Below, piece after piece: positions 11,401 to 18,944 of a DNA stretch of 64,000 bases. The number at the start of each line of letters is the position of its first letter. Position 1 is the first letter of the stretch. The stretch lies in contig NZ_LVZK01000001.1 of the NCBI RefSeq assembly GCF_001652275.1, forward strand, positions 372,001-436,000, in the 5' to 3' direction. Source of the stretch: Peptidiphaga gingivicola. Its GTDB lineage: Bacteria > Actinomycetota > Actinomycetes > Actinomycetales > Actinomycetaceae. The translations under genes were made by a program, and so were the position numbers. The notes beneath the pieces were generated by a model. The model ran no database searches and had not been told where the DNA came from. It saw nothing but the letters and a program-made list of their open reading frames with translations.

Positions 11401-11411
11401 GGCAAAGACAT
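5436..11411 (-). CDS. Giant membrane-anchored protein with tandem-95/Ig-like and fibronectin type III repeats
   Basis: 1991 aa, start ATG 11411 preceded by AGGAGG at 7 nt. Residues 1-30 are Arg-rich and cytoplasmic, 31-52 form a signal anchor (STGATAAILLAYGAAIAAS), and about 55-400 look like a beta-propeller-type domain (repeated short strands, paired Cys). An Asp/Lys-rich linker follows, then about nine cadherin/VCBS-like modules marked by NDNDEDGD, NDTDANGD, NDSDPGGG, NDSDPDSGD and NDTDPDGD, and at the C terminus three or four fibronectin type III modules (for example GDGSVTFSWNRVSSDGSPVTAL). Two Cys pairs occur near the end. This is the fn3 protein of the actinobacterial fn3-aaa-duf58-tgm cluster, presumably a surface adhesin or sensor exposed outside and handled by the MoxR-DUF58-TgpA proteins encoded downstream. 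Confidence 0.9.
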   Translation of the reverse strand: MSLPRSRDLTRDLTRDAPRPRRRGLSKRTQRLVSTGATAAILLAYGAAIAASQGIDRAELSLNDGGVWVTNQSSRTLGHVNYPSQSIDASDRTKTDKFDVLQEEDTVLYRNMEAGTLAAVDPAKSLIGTEQQLGTVDGVGLGGGTIGLIDSKAGKVWTTGFKSLPGFSPEAAEPTTEGVEDGTMAVGKDGSVHVVSAKEKVLRTMQAEGSAFTRIEHKFPDELASVKGLQISSVGDKPVVLDPDSGKLLLPDGKLVSLGDSNGLRLQEPGPNSSDVLVASSTSLYRVSLDDGAVTQKAADPDNPNARGSAAPPVLHQGCAYAAWANTGRFVRDCDGNADDVSRPAEKLEASKSVRFRTNRKIIVLNDVANGNVWLPDKDMVLVNDWNNINQSEDVDDDKKEDSSDLNTQQQDPNRTDENHPPKAENDSFGVRPGRSTTLPVTFNDNDEDGDILTVKALSQPSFGTVRPGRNGQALQIDVPEGATGSTSFTYEADDGRGGKATATVNVSVHPFSQNAPPVQRINTSAKLSSGGTTTLQVLGDWIDPDGDQIYLKSAAGTKGLNASFRETGSVSISDLGQGAGVRNVNLVVSDGQADTNGSVVVEVTDGVNQPPRANGDLVRVVAGESTTVDPLANDTDANGDSLKLVSLGPSPQGLTAKASSDQSTVTVSASKPGTYYQTYFVSDGPTSSMGIIRVEAVERDANSTPIAENDIAMLPAGGQSLVDVLSNDSDPGGGVLTLQSVQTEPGSKLVVSPYNHEHARVSAPAGLDAPETFTYTVSNGSQTATGRVKVIPVPAADAQAPPVLADDQLVVRAGDVGSVRVLANDRSPGNLKMTVLPNLQSNAQKDQGEVFLSDNVVRFRAGKKPGSVKVVYTVQDSLGHTESATVNITVTAADAEKDSPPIPKNITARAVVGEKLNITVPLDGIDPEGDSVELVGPGESPKLGLAEVGGDSLKYTAGKPGTDSFQYIVRDTYGKTATARVRVGVVPAPKTNQPPNAVADQVRVRPGTKVSVPVTQNDSDPDSGDTPKLVAGSAKSRAKGLKVSERRNEVIVKTPKTAGSYPVSYRITDGRGGFAEGLLTVNVSPDAPALAPIARDDSVSRDKAFGKDKVRVDVLANDTDPDGDVYDEKVESDDEGVTVNSDKSLTIKTSDKARIVLYKVKDSTGMESAAVVRVPPARQTEPVVDTSKTIVAEAGKPKKIKINDYILTRSGRSVIMTDPSKVAASVGWNGDPLYTDERTITFTSQSDFSGPTMITLEVTDGKDRNDGSGLVRTLQLPVEVKPSGNRPPEFTPTPVQVEAGSTKPVSANLAAMTTDQDRGDDPKDFTYKVVKAPKGIDAKVSGSVLSVKADAESQPGSAGAVEVSIDDGHNSVKGQVPVTIVKTDRPLIQVASYEETVKAGTTAKVDVSKFAVNPFPDKPLSIAGQPTVSSKVGGVKASSSGTVVSVSIPHDVTGEIYVSYQLMDATGLPERSVRGQFKLSVLGKPSPVQILGARVTNKNSATVMWKVIDFNGSPVTDVVVRDVTQGDEKHCGAVTQCQLDGRTLGIDHVFEVTAYNAVGASTPTRSAPVLMDIVPNRPAGLTATPGDGSVTFSWNRVSSDGSPVTALTLNVAPGQSVQLAPGATSATVRVPNGTSVQATLVATNRQGQSEPSAPSAPVTPFGRPGAFSASVENTSVNKSGSDGRGQATVRWTSAPSNGRPIESYTVQASTGESVTVAGNKNSVVMDIGYSSQPVSFTVTAYNSKNPNSSTAASAGSVRILGSLSAPAGGRIEATGTSGEVSITNAPRGSATNGWRESELVYEYSTNGGGSWNRINGGGQIVRGLPNGQSVKLQFRARTVSENRTSLVSSSNAVVPYGRPTPPDAFSCGWEEPGDDDVVCTWSGGSHNGSSGEYTITGSGIKKSKSVDFSKNSVKIDDVGMRPVRYCIRVSQSSPQEIDSDERCNDLMPGERVGMYSVAWRSDPGGALGGRLPREALALPPEAVAFRTPRA

Positions 11412-12000
11412 CCTTTTACCTCCTATTGGATGTTCCGCACGTGGGTGGCGTGTGGGAGGAACCCGCGCACGGCTGAGGCACTCCGCCCTCTTCGATTATT
11501 CGAACAGCGCGAAGGACCCCACTGTTCAAAATATATTGCCTTTTGCCCTAGCTTCCAAGACGCCTTCCCCTGCTTTCGCGAGCGCAGCGCTCGCAGCCCC
11601 GATCGAGCATCGCATCACGCCGCCGTCCTCAACCGAATGCGTCCGCACCGCCCCGTCCCACTGCCTTCGCAACTCCGCGCTGCCGTCGCCACCCCGTCCC
11701 CGCAACTCCGCGCTGCCTTCGCCTCCCCGTCCCCGCAACTCCGCGCTGCCTTCGCCTCCCCGCACCGCCCTCGACGCCCCATCCTCCGTCAGCCGGCCAA
11801 CCGCAGCGGACGCGCGTGCAGCCGCTGTGAGGCTTCGCGCGCTTGCGCACCAAAACGATTTCAATGTGGAATGATTCGGCCTAAATACAAGGAAATGCGA
11901 CCTCCGACTCGACCTCCGCCCCACTCAATCCGGCCTCTTTCCCCGATCGCGCGGAACGAACAGGTGGGCTTTTGCCGCCATTTCGGGAGAGAATGACCGC
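11412..12000. other. Intergenic region between divergent fn3 operon and unknown gene
   Basis: About 590 bases without a convincing gene. It contains the AGGAGG ribosome-binding site of the fn3 gene (11418-11424), a 33-bp tandem repeat near 11668-11766, and AT-rich stretches around 11520-11545 and 11855-11900 that may hold the two divergent promoters. Open frames here have biased composition that follows the repeat and no recognisable domain. Confidence 0.5.
11668..11766. repeat. 33-bp tandem repeat, three copies
   Basis: Three consecutive near-identical 33-base units built around CGCAACTCCGCGCTGCC, the first with a few substitutions, the last two almost perfect. The unit length is a multiple of three, so open frames pass through on both strands and give a repeated peptide, but no start with a ribosome-binding site supports coding. 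Confidence 0.8.
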
Positions 12001-13422
12001 ATGGGTTTCATCGATTGGGCATTCGACGTCGCGGCGGCGCACCCCGACTTGACGGGCGCGCTCATCGACGTCGACGGCGAATGGCTTGACATCCTACTGC
12101 CCGACGGCCGCACGTTCCGCTTTCGCCCCGGCCAAATGATCGACAAATCGAAGCCCGAACCCGTCCGTCGCAAGCTCCTCGACCGCCTCATCTCCATCGG
12201 CGTCGCCCGCGCCGAGTCCGCCCCGTCAGAGTCCGGCCCCTCCGCGTCTGCGCGCTTTGAATCCGACGCGTCCGACGCGAGCGTTGAATCCGACGCGAGC
12301 GCGCCCGAGGCCGGCGCAGCTTTCGATCGGTCCTCGGGCTCCGAGTTTTTCGACGAGGCCCCGCCGGAGGACGAGCCCTCCGCCGTCGCAGCCGAACGCC
12401 TTGGACCGTTGGACGCAAGCAGCGGAGAGTCCGTGCTTGCCCACATCATGCCTATCGTGCGCAGCGCCGACTACTTCGTCGCCTCCCACGACCACGCGCG
12501 CGACGACTCGATGATTTACGTGCCTCTCACTCCTTTCGTGGGTGCAGGCATCGCGATCGACGGCCGCGACCTCATCACGCCCATGTACTTCTCCGACGCC
12601 GAACGGCTGGGCCTTCCCACCGACATCGTCGGTTTCTTTCAGCAGGCGCTCATGCACCTGCGTACCTCCGATTTGACCAACGGCCAGCCTTCCGTGCAGG
12701 TCCAGCCGGGAACTCTCGCGGGAGCGCAGATCTTTGAGTTCGCCGGCCCTCCCAGCTATCAAAGCTCGTGGTTCATGGACGTCGAAATGGCGCTCACTGT
12801 GGCCGAGTCGCTCAGTTCCGTCCACGACGACGGCCTCGCCTTGTTCGTTCCCGCCTCGCGCGACCTGGCGTTTGTGGTGATGGCCGACGATCCGCATCTC
12901 GCCCCGCTGTTTCAGTATCTTTCGCAGGCCGCGGCCGACGCGGAATCGATCTATCCCCTTCCGCACGTGGTGACCGGCGACGGGTGGAGCGAGTGGATTC
13001 CGATGAACGACCACCCCGCCGCCCGCATCCTTTCCAAGATCCGCGCGCGCTCGCGGGCTGCGATCTACAGCGTGCAGGAGCGCGAGATGCGCACGTGGCC
13101 GAACGATTTCGGAAGGCTGGCGCCCTTCGAGGTGATTCGCGACGGCGCTCTTACCTCTTCCGCGACGCGTTGGACGTCCCTCGACGGCTTCGGATCCGTT
13201 CCCGACGCCGAGTACATCGATTTCGTGCGTCAAAAGTCTCCCCACCCGTGGGACGCCGAGGCGTCCGACCGCGTGCGGCTCCGAACCCAGGTGGCACGCG
13301 ACGTCTGGCACGAGGGATTGTCTCCCATGCACAACGTGTGGCCCCCGCGCTGGAACGTCGCCGGCTTTCCCGACGACGCCCAGATGGCCGCCCTTAAGGA
13401 AGCCTCAACCCGCGAGTTCTGA
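12001..13422 (+). CDS. Conserved hypothetical protein, unrecognised
   Basis: 473 aa, ATG 12001 preceded by GGGAGAG. No signal peptide or membrane helix. An N-terminal domain (about 1-65: hydrophobic helix, then GEWLDILLPDGRTFRFRPGQ) is joined by an acidic Ser/Ala/Glu/Asp-rich linker (about 75-135, repeats of SDAS and FESDAS) to a larger globular domain (about 140-473) with alternating strands and helices, including DLITPMYFSDAERLGLP and LALFVPASRDLAFVVMADD. The overall layout is loosely reminiscent of DUF1444/YtpQ-type proteins, but I cannot assign it by motif. It is monocistronic, convergent with tgt, with only about 29 bases between the two stops. Confidence 0.8.
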   Translation: MGFIDWAFDVAAAHPDLTGALIDVDGEWLDILLPDGRTFRFRPGQMIDKSKPEPVRRKLLDRLISIGVARAESAPSESGPSASARFESDASDASVESDASAPEAGAAFDRSSGSEFFDEAPPEDEPSAVAAERLGPLDASSGESVLAHIMPIVRSADYFVASHDHARDDSMIYVPLTPFVGAGIAIDGRDLITPMYFSDAERLGLPTDIVGFFQQALMHLRTSDLTNGQPSVQVQPGTLAGAQIFEFAGPPSYQSSWFMDVEMALTVAESLSSVHDDGLALFVPASRDLAFVVMADDPHLAPLFQYLSQAAADAESIYPLPHVVTGDGWSEWIPMNDHPAARILSKIRARSRAAIYSVQEREMRTWPNDFGRLAPFEVIRDGALTSSATRWTSLDGFGSVPDAEYIDFVRQKSPHPWDAEASDRVRLRTQVARDVWHEGLSPMHNVWPPRWNVAGFPDDAQMAALKEASTREF

Positions 13423-13451
13423 GCGGGGCGTATGGCTCCGCGGCCCGCTAG

Positions 13452-14699
13452 TCACTGCTTCTCCCCCGCACTTCTCCCCCATTTCCCCGCGTAGAACCGG
13501 CCAAGGGTCTCCTCCTTGAAGTCCGCATAGTCGCCCGTCTCGATTGCCGCGCGGATCCCGTCGACGAGCCGCACGGTGAAGTGCTCGTTGTGGATCGTCG
13601 CGAGCGTGGAAAAGAGCATCTCTTTGGCTTTGTACAGATGGTGAAGGTAGGCGCGTGAGTAGTGCGTGCACGTGTAACAGTCGCATCCGGGCACGAGCGG
13701 GTTGAAATCGCGTCTGAACTGGGCGCGCGTGAGATTGAACCTCCCGTCGGGCGAGTAGATCGCGGCGTTGCGGGCGACGCGGGAAGGGTTGACGCAGTCG
13801 AACGTGTCGGCCCCGGCTTCCACCGCCGCGAAGAAATCGTCCGGCTCGGAGATCCCGAGGAGGTGGCGCGCCCGATCTTCAGGCAGTTCCTGCGAAGCCC
13901 ACCCGACAATCGTCCCCAGATTTTCCTTCTCCAGCGCCCCTCCGATGCCGAAGCCGTCGAATCGCTGCCCGTCCGCTTCCATCGCGCCGAGGTCGCGGGC
14001 GGCCTTTCGCCGCAGATCCTCGTACTGGGCGCCTTGAACAACCCCGAAGAGCTGCTGGTATGGCTTGCCTTCGCGCTCGGCCGTGAGTGCGCGATGGGCC
14101 GCCAGACACCGCAGCGCCCATCGCCTCGTGCGTTCGAGGGCCTCCTCTTGGTAGGCGCGGGAGTTGAGCAGCGTCGTCAGCTCGTCGAAGGCGAAGATCA
14201 CGTCCGCTCCAAGCTCATGCTGGATGCGCATTGAGACTTCGGGCGTGAATCGGTGTCGACTTCCGTCGAGGTGGGAGCGAAACCACACGCCGTCGTCGTC
14301 GACGTCGGCCAGGCGTTCCTTCCACGGCGCCACCGTCCCGTCAGCGTGCGGGGAGCCCGAGAACTCCTCGGAAAGCACCTTTTTGAAGCCCGACCCTAAA
14401 GACAGGACTTGAAACCCACCCGAGTCGGTGAACGTCGGGCCGGGCCAGTTCATGAATTTTCCGAGCCCGCCGGCTTCGTCGACGATGTCGGACCCCGGCT
14501 GCAGGTACAGGTGATAGGCGTTGGCGAGCACGGCCTGCGCGCCGACGTCGGCGATCGCCTCGGGCGCCACCGCCTTGACAGTGGCTTTGGTTCCGACCGG
14601 AACGAAAGCGGGCGTGGCAATCTCGCCGTGCGGGGTGGCCAACACTCCGGTGCGGGCAAGCGGGTGGGCGTCTAAACGGGCTCGAATCTCAAACGTCAT
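13452..14699 (-). CDS. tgt: tRNA-guanine transglycosylase (queuine/preQ1 tRNA-ribosyltransferase)
   Basis: 415 aa from ATG 14699 (MTFEIRARLDAHPLARTG). It exchanges guanine-34 of GUN-anticodon tRNAs for a queuosine precursor. Family motifs are all visible: TDSGGFQVLSLG with the catalytic-domain Asp, the LFGVVQGAQYEDLR segment, GIGGALEKE, the second active-site region DTFDCVNPSRVARNA, and the zinc site CDCYTCTHY plus a downstream His. The start overlaps the stop of the transporter gene by 4 bp (ATGA), indicating a two-gene operon. No preQ0/preQ1 synthesis gene is nearby, so this looks like salvage of an imported precursor rather than de novo queuosine synthesis. Confidence 0.95.
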   Translation of the reverse strand: MTFEIRARLDAHPLARTGVLATPHGEIATPAFVPVGTKATVKAVAPEAIADVGAQAVLANAYHLYLQPGSDIVDEAGGLGKFMNWPGPTFTDSGGFQVLSLGSGFKKVLSEEFSGSPHADGTVAPWKERLADVDDDGVWFRSHLDGSRHRFTPEVSMRIQHELGADVIFAFDELTTLLNSRAYQEEALERTRRWALRCLAAHRALTAEREGKPYQQLFGVVQGAQYEDLRRKAARDLGAMEADGQRFDGFGIGGALEKENLGTIVGWASQELPEDRARHLLGISEPDDFFAAVEAGADTFDCVNPSRVARNAAIYSPDGRFNLTRAQFRRDFNPLVPGCDCYTCTHYSRAYLHHLYKAKEMLFSTLATIHNEHFTVRLVDGIRAAIETGDYADFKEETLGRFYAGKWGRSAGEKQ

Positions 14700-15433
14700 T
14701 TCGCGATCTCCTTGCCGTCGGACTCCGAGACCCGCTCTCCGCACGAAGCCTGCTCTTCAGCGGAAGATTCCGCGTACGCGGGGTCCGTCTTCTTGACGAA
14801 TCCGATGACAGCGTAGGTCAGCGGCAGGAAAACGGCTTCGACGCCGACTTTGTAGGCAAAACCGACGAGCATGAGGTTGAAGATCGTGGCCCACCCCGCG
14901 TTCCCGGTCCACGCGATGAGACAGAAGACGGCGGTGTCGGCGGCCTCTCCCACCACGGTCGATCCGAGCAAGCGCACCCATAGGCGTTTCTCTCCGAACG
15001 CCTTTTTGATCTTGACGAGGACAAGGGAGTTGAGGAGCTGGCCCGCGAGATATCCCAGCAGCGAGGCGGCGACGAAGCGCGGCACCTGGCCCAAAACCGC
15101 CTCGAAGGCAGCCTGGTTCTTGTAGTCGGGGTCGGCCGGCGCGATTTGAACAAGCCAGAAAGTCAAAGACGCCAGAATCTGAACGACGAATCCGGTGACG
15201 ATGACTCTGCGCGCCCGTCGAAAACCGTAGACTTCGGAGAGGACGTCGCCGAGTATGTATGTCAGCGGGAAGAGAATGGCTCCGCCGTCGAACACCAGGT
15301 GCCACGAAAAGCCTCCGACGGCTATGTCTACGCCGATGAGCTTCGTGGCGGCGATGTTGGACAGCAGAAGGAATGCGACGAAGCATACTGCGACGATGTC
15401 GAAGTATCCTCGGCGGACGTGACGGTGGCTCAC
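14696..15433 (-). CDS. YhhQ-family queuosine precursor transporter
   Basis: 245 aa from GTG 15433 (VSHRHVRRGYFD), chosen because AAAGGAG lies 6 nt upstream; there is no in-frame Met before the first membrane helix. About six membrane segments. The family signature is clear: an early helix with SNIAATKLIGVDIAVGG, then FDGGAILFPLTYILGDVLSE and VYGFRRARRVI, and WVRLLGSTVVGEAADTAVF. COG1738 members import 7-deazaguanine precursors (queuine or preQ0/preQ1). The overlap with tgt strongly supports a queuosine salvage role. Confidence 0.92.
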   Translation of the reverse strand: MSHRHVRRGYFDIVAVCFVAFLLLSNIAATKLIGVDIAVGGFSWHLVFDGGAILFPLTYILGDVLSEVYGFRRARRVIVTGFVVQILASLTFWLVQIAPADPDYKNQAAFEAVLGQVPRFVAASLLGYLAGQLLNSLVLVKIKKAFGEKRLWVRLLGSTVVGEAADTAVFCLIAWTGNAGWATIFNLMLVGFAYKVGVEAVFLPLTYAVIGFVKKTDPAYAESSAEEQASCGERVSESDGKEIAK

Positions 15434-15624
15434 GGAGAACTCCTTTAGAACAGGGACTTCAGTGCGGGATGCGGGGTTCGCCCCGCGCTGCCACCACGGG
15501 GGCCGGTTTGAAACCGAGACGTCGAATCGCTCCGTCGTCCTCGTAGAGTGTAGCGCCGCACGCACCCGACGCGAAGCCTGAACTCGCGATCGCCGTGCGT
15601 TCAATCGTCTTTCGCGTCCCATCT
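15434..15624 (-). promoter_or_regulatory. Structured leader upstream of transporter-tgt operon
   Basis: In the direction of transcription this 190-base leader contains a small hairpin CGGTTT-C-AAACCG and, about 40 bases before the start codon, a strong one, GCGGGG-CGAA-CCCCGC, followed by the AAAGGAG ribosome-binding site. A queuosine-related riboswitch would be biologically expected at this position, but I do not recognise a known preQ1 consensus. Confidence 0.35.
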
Positions 15625-17241
15625 TCACACCCCGTGCCTTCGCGTTCCAATGATTGTTCCATCTGGCCGGGTGAAGACGAATCCGCCGTCGTGGTGGGCG
15701 ATGGTCGTCATCTCGCGGTGGACGAGGGCATGGTGATGCCAGCACAGCAGGACGGCGTTGGCCAAGTCAGTCGCGCCTCCCCTTTTCCAGGGCAAGGCGT
15801 GGTGGATCTGGCCGTGGGGGATCGTCTCCGTGCACCCCGGGTACCGGCAGGTTCGATCTCTGGCGATTACAGCGCGAGTCTGCCCAGGTGTGAACAAACG
15901 CTTGCTTCGCCCTGCGTCGAGAACTTCCCCGGTCGCGGAAAACACGATGCGGCCAACCGAAGAGTCGCAGGCCAGCCGGGCAAGCTGAGTCATCGACAGT
16001 GCGGTTCCATCGTCAAAAGCGGCCGGCTCCGCTCCGGCCAAAGCCTTCAGATCGATTGCCGAGGGAATGACCGCCAAGAGGGGGCCGAGCTTCTTCCGTT
16101 GCCGGCGAACCTTTTCCAGGCACGCGCCGGCCCGCCCCTGCCCGCCCGTCTCGACGCACCGCCTCGAAGCATCGCGGTTCACACCGTCATTGGCCCCACC
16201 TGCTTCGGCGGCGCCGACGCCGCGCGCGTCGACGCTTCCGGTTGCTGCGACGCCGCTTTTGAACATTGAGAGCGAGCCTTCGGAAGAATCGTTTGCGTCG
16301 AGGGCGGGACAGCCGCCGGCAGCGTTTTCCAAGCGCGTGAGAGTCGCCAAGGGAACATGAACCGACAAATGCGGGCGGATGCGAGCCCCGGCCGCCAGAG
16401 TTCCCTCATCAAGGCGGACGCTGGCAAGCTCGACAAGGGCTCCGGCGCGCCGTTCCGGCAGAGTCCGCGCGTCGTCGGCGCCTTTTCTCCCCATGAGCGC
16501 GCTCAACGCCGTGTCCACGAGCGCCGAAGTCTCGCTGGAAAGCCAACCGCTGACGCGCATTCCCCACCCCGATGGGGAAAAGACAACCTTCTCCCGCGCA
16601 GCTTCGTCTTTCTCCGCCGCCACTCCCATGGCCGGGTCCTCCCGCAGGGCGCGCGCTCTAAGCCGCCGCTCGAATTCACGCGGAGCAGACCGACGCGCCC
16701 ACCGAACTATTTCTTCTTGAACCCCCTCGCGGCGAAGCGACTCTCGCAGAGCGGGCGTGGAAAACACTCGTCGAACGCCGTCGACATGCTCGGCGAACAC
16801 CTCTCCCGACTCCAGCGCGGCGGCCATGACCGGCAACTCCTCGCCCAAAGATTGAGCGCGTGCGATTTCACGGGCGGCTGCAGCAGGCGACTGCCCCGAG
16901 GCCTTCTCGTTCCAGCGGACCAGCGTTCGCTCGCCCGAAGCGCGCCAGCTGCCCCTTTCGCCAATCGCAACGAGCCAGCGACCTCGCACCGCCCCCAAGC
17001 GAGAGGCCAGTCCTGCCAGCGCCTCGGCACCGGCAAGAAGCTCCTCGTCAGAAACCTTCGACACGTCCAGACCGGCCAAAATCGAAATATCGGCCTTCAA
17101 TCCGTTCACAGACTCACCCACACCGGATTTTCGACCCCGATCGGACGCTCTTCCGCCGCCTCCCGCATAGGCAAAGCCTTGAGAAAGCGCCACCCCAGCT
17201 GGGCAAAGAACGCCCGCCACATCGACGTCGTCGAGAGCCAT
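15625..17241 (-). CDS. DUF222 / HNH endonuclease family protein
   Basis: 538 aa from ATG 17241 (MALDDVDVAG), preceded by AAGGAGG at 8 nt; a longer frame upstream lacks a ribosome-binding site. The N-terminal and middle parts are the DUF222 (13E12-repeat) region, including the segment GWLSSETSALVDTALSALMG. An Ala/Gly/Ser-rich variable linker lies around residues 335-380. The C terminus is an HNH nuclease with zinc-type Cys pair and His cluster: CRYPGC, then HHALPWKRGGATDLANA and LLCWHHHALVH. These proteins are numerous in actinobacteria; their biological role is uncertain (often in mobile or repeat-associated contexts). A sigma70-like promoter is visible upstream. Confidence 0.93.
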   Translation of the reverse strand: MALDDVDVAGVLCPAGVALSQGFAYAGGGGRASDRGRKSGVGESVNGLKADISILAGLDVSKVSDEELLAGAEALAGLASRLGAVRGRWLVAIGERGSWRASGERTLVRWNEKASGQSPAAAAREIARAQSLGEELPVMAAALESGEVFAEHVDGVRRVFSTPALRESLRREGVQEEIVRWARRSAPREFERRLRARALREDPAMGVAAEKDEAAREKVVFSPSGWGMRVSGWLSSETSALVDTALSALMGRKGADDARTLPERRAGALVELASVRLDEGTLAAGARIRPHLSVHVPLATLTRLENAAGGCPALDANDSSEGSLSMFKSGVAATGSVDARGVGAAEAGGANDGVNRDASRRCVETGGQGRAGACLEKVRRQRKKLGPLLAVIPSAIDLKALAGAEPAAFDDGTALSMTQLARLACDSSVGRIVFSATGEVLDAGRSKRLFTPGQTRAVIARDRTCRYPGCTETIPHGQIHHALPWKRGGATDLANAVLLCWHHHALVHREMTTIAHHDGGFVFTRPDGTIIGTRRHGV

Positions 17242-17694
17242 TGTGCCCGCCTCCTTCCGCAAGATCCCCGGCGTCACCCTCTTCTCCCATCATACACGAA
17301 TCTTGATATGGTTTCAATTTTTTGTTCGATATTTTCTATCGTTTATTCGTGAAGCCAACCTTTGCAAAACGTCCGACGACGCCGCCTCCACACCGGCCGC
17401 GTAACCTCCGCCCACGACCTCCACCTGCAACCTCCGCCCGCACCAGCCACGCATCACACGCTGCGCAGCCGCCACCCCCACCCCAACCGCGCAACGCCCA
17501 CGCGCACGTCGCCGCCGCCGCACACAGAAGACGGCGATTCCCGCCAAACCAGACCGCTCCGCCCGATCGTCGTCGGACACTCGACGACAGGCGGAAACGA
17601 CGGCAGGCGGAAACGACGGCTCCCCCACCGCCAGCCCCGCACGGAGGCCACCCGCGCACAGAGGCCAAAGGCTCGAACCGCCCTGGAACGAATC
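17242..17694. other. Intergenic region, C-rich low-complexity DNA
   Basis: Between the start of the HNH gene and the end of the DUF4261 gene. Apart from the promoter near 17300, bases 17350-17690 are extremely C-rich on the plus strand with CCACC/CCGCC runs and short GGCGGAAACGACGG duplications near 17590-17615. Frames crossing it are Pro/Arg-rich and not credible as proteins. No terminator seen. Confidence 0.45.
17289..17317 (-). promoter_or_regulatory. Sigma70-like promoter of the DUF222-HNH gene
   Basis: On the minus strand TTGAAA (17312-17317) and TATGAT (17289-17294) are separated by exactly 17 bases, about 48 bases upstream of the ATG at 17241. This is the best-looking housekeeping promoter in the window. 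Confidence 0.7.
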
Positions 17695-18612
17695 CTAGAA
17701 CCCGATGTGCAAAACCGCCGCGCGGTCGGCCGGGCTCACGGCCTGCGAAACCGCCAGATCCTTGCCGTCGCGATACCCGATGCTCTGCCCGGGAAGCAGG
17801 AAGGCGTCGGCAGAAAGCAGGTAGTCGACCACGTTTGACAGCATCGCATATACCTCTTCCTCGCTGTGCAAAGACCCGACCACCTCAAGGTCGAGATGCC
17901 CGAACAACGGCAGTCCCAGCGTCCGGCCGTAGACGAGGTCCGGCTTGGACACGCGGATTCCCACCCACAGCGGAATCGGGGCCTGCCCCTTGCTCAAGAG
18001 ATCCGCGAGTTCAACCGTCATCCGCGGAGGCTGCACGACGCCGAGTTCCGGCCGGAAGAGCCCCACCGCCGACTTCTCGCGCATGAGCGCATCGGCCACC
18101 TCCGTGAGAACGACGTGTGCGGTCAGCGCGCGCCGCCGCAGTCCAATCTCGCGAGGAAGCCCCTCCAGTTCCGCTATCTCTTCGCCGGTGAAACCCGGAA
18201 TCCCCGAACCGCCCGCCTCCACGGCCCGATCGCCGAATTCGCCTCCTGAACCGCCGTTTTCTCGCCGAAAGCCGTCCGCTCCAGGCCCGAAGCCTCCCAC
18301 TCCAGCCCCGAAGCCGCCAACGTCCTGCATCGGTGCGAAGCAGGTCAAGGCGACATGAAAACCGTGTGCTGGAAGCCGACCCCTTTCCGGCACGGCCTCC
18401 CCCGGAACCGGGCTTAGCAGCACGACGACGTCGCGCAGCGCAAACCTCAGAATGCTGCCGCCTTCCTCCCATTCGGAGGCAATGCTCTCACTCCACAGCG
18501 TCCCCACGCGCGCCGCAGCCGCCTCGAGGTCGATGGGAGCGGTGAATAGAGCCGTCGCGGAGAGCATCTCCGGGGCATCGGGATGGATCATCGAAACGGG
18601 AAACTCGGTCAT
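17695..18612 (-). CDS. DUF4261 domain-containing protein
   Basis: 305 aa, start ATG 18612 with AGGAG at 6 nt. A DUF4261-like pattern is seen in the C-terminal half: PIPLWVGIRVSKPD followed by GRTLGLPLFGHLDLEVVGS, a helix YAMLSNVVDYLLSADAFLL and then LPGQSIGYRDGKDLAV. A Gly/Phe-rich repetitive insert (GGFGAGVGGFGPGADGF) occupies about residues 98-120 and breaks the fold between two halves; the DNA there is locally repetitive. No signal peptide. Function of the family is unknown. Confidence 0.78.
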   Translation of the reverse strand: MTEFPVSMIHPDAPEMLSATALFTAPIDLEAAAARVGTLWSESIASEWEEGGSILRFALRDVVVLLSPVPGEAVPERGRLPAHGFHVALTCFAPMQDVGGFGAGVGGFGPGADGFRRENGGSGGEFGDRAVEAGGSGIPGFTGEEIAELEGLPREIGLRRRALTAHVVLTEVADALMREKSAVGLFRPELGVVQPPRMTVELADLLSKGQAPIPLWVGIRVSKPDLVYGRTLGLPLFGHLDLEVVGSLHSEEEVYAMLSNVVDYLLSADAFLLPGQSIGYRDGKDLAVSQAVSPADRAAVLHIGF

Positions 18613-18628
18613 GCCGCTCTCCTATGCC

Positions 18629-18682
18629 GAAACAAGTCAAAACCGCGAAACAAGTCAAAACCGCGAAACAAGTCGAAACCGC
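18629..18682. repeat. 18-bp tandem repeat, three copies
   Basis: Three back-to-back units of GAAACAAGTCAAAACCGC, the third with one A-to-G change. They start 16 bases upstream of the DUF4261 start codon, where its promoter would be expected. Confidence 0.9.
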
Positions 18683-18944
18683 TGAAATGAGATGGAGCTC
18701 GTCCGTCGAAGCCGCCGACACGTCGACAAGCCACCGCTTCGACAGCCCACCAACGCCACTTCGACAAGCCGCCGCTTCGACAGACCGCCACCGCTTCACA
18801 AGCCAACGCTTCGACAGCCCGCCAACGCCGCTTCGACAAGCCGCCGGCTTCGGCGGCTTCCAGGTGCGTCGAACAACGAAAATGCCGAAAAGGGCGTGGA
18901 CAAAACAAAAGGCGTGGACAAAACAAAGGCAAAGACATAGATAA

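Noticed and set aside
11430-11996. Plus-strand frame through the 33-bp repeat between fn3 and the unknown gene
   Set aside because: Peptide repeats simply follow the DNA repeat; no start signal, ends just before a well-supported gene.
17322-18086. Plus-strand 254-codon frame opposite the DUF4261 gene
   Set aside because: Almost entirely Pro/Arg/Ala/His/Thr from C-rich DNA; no domain and no ribosome-binding site.
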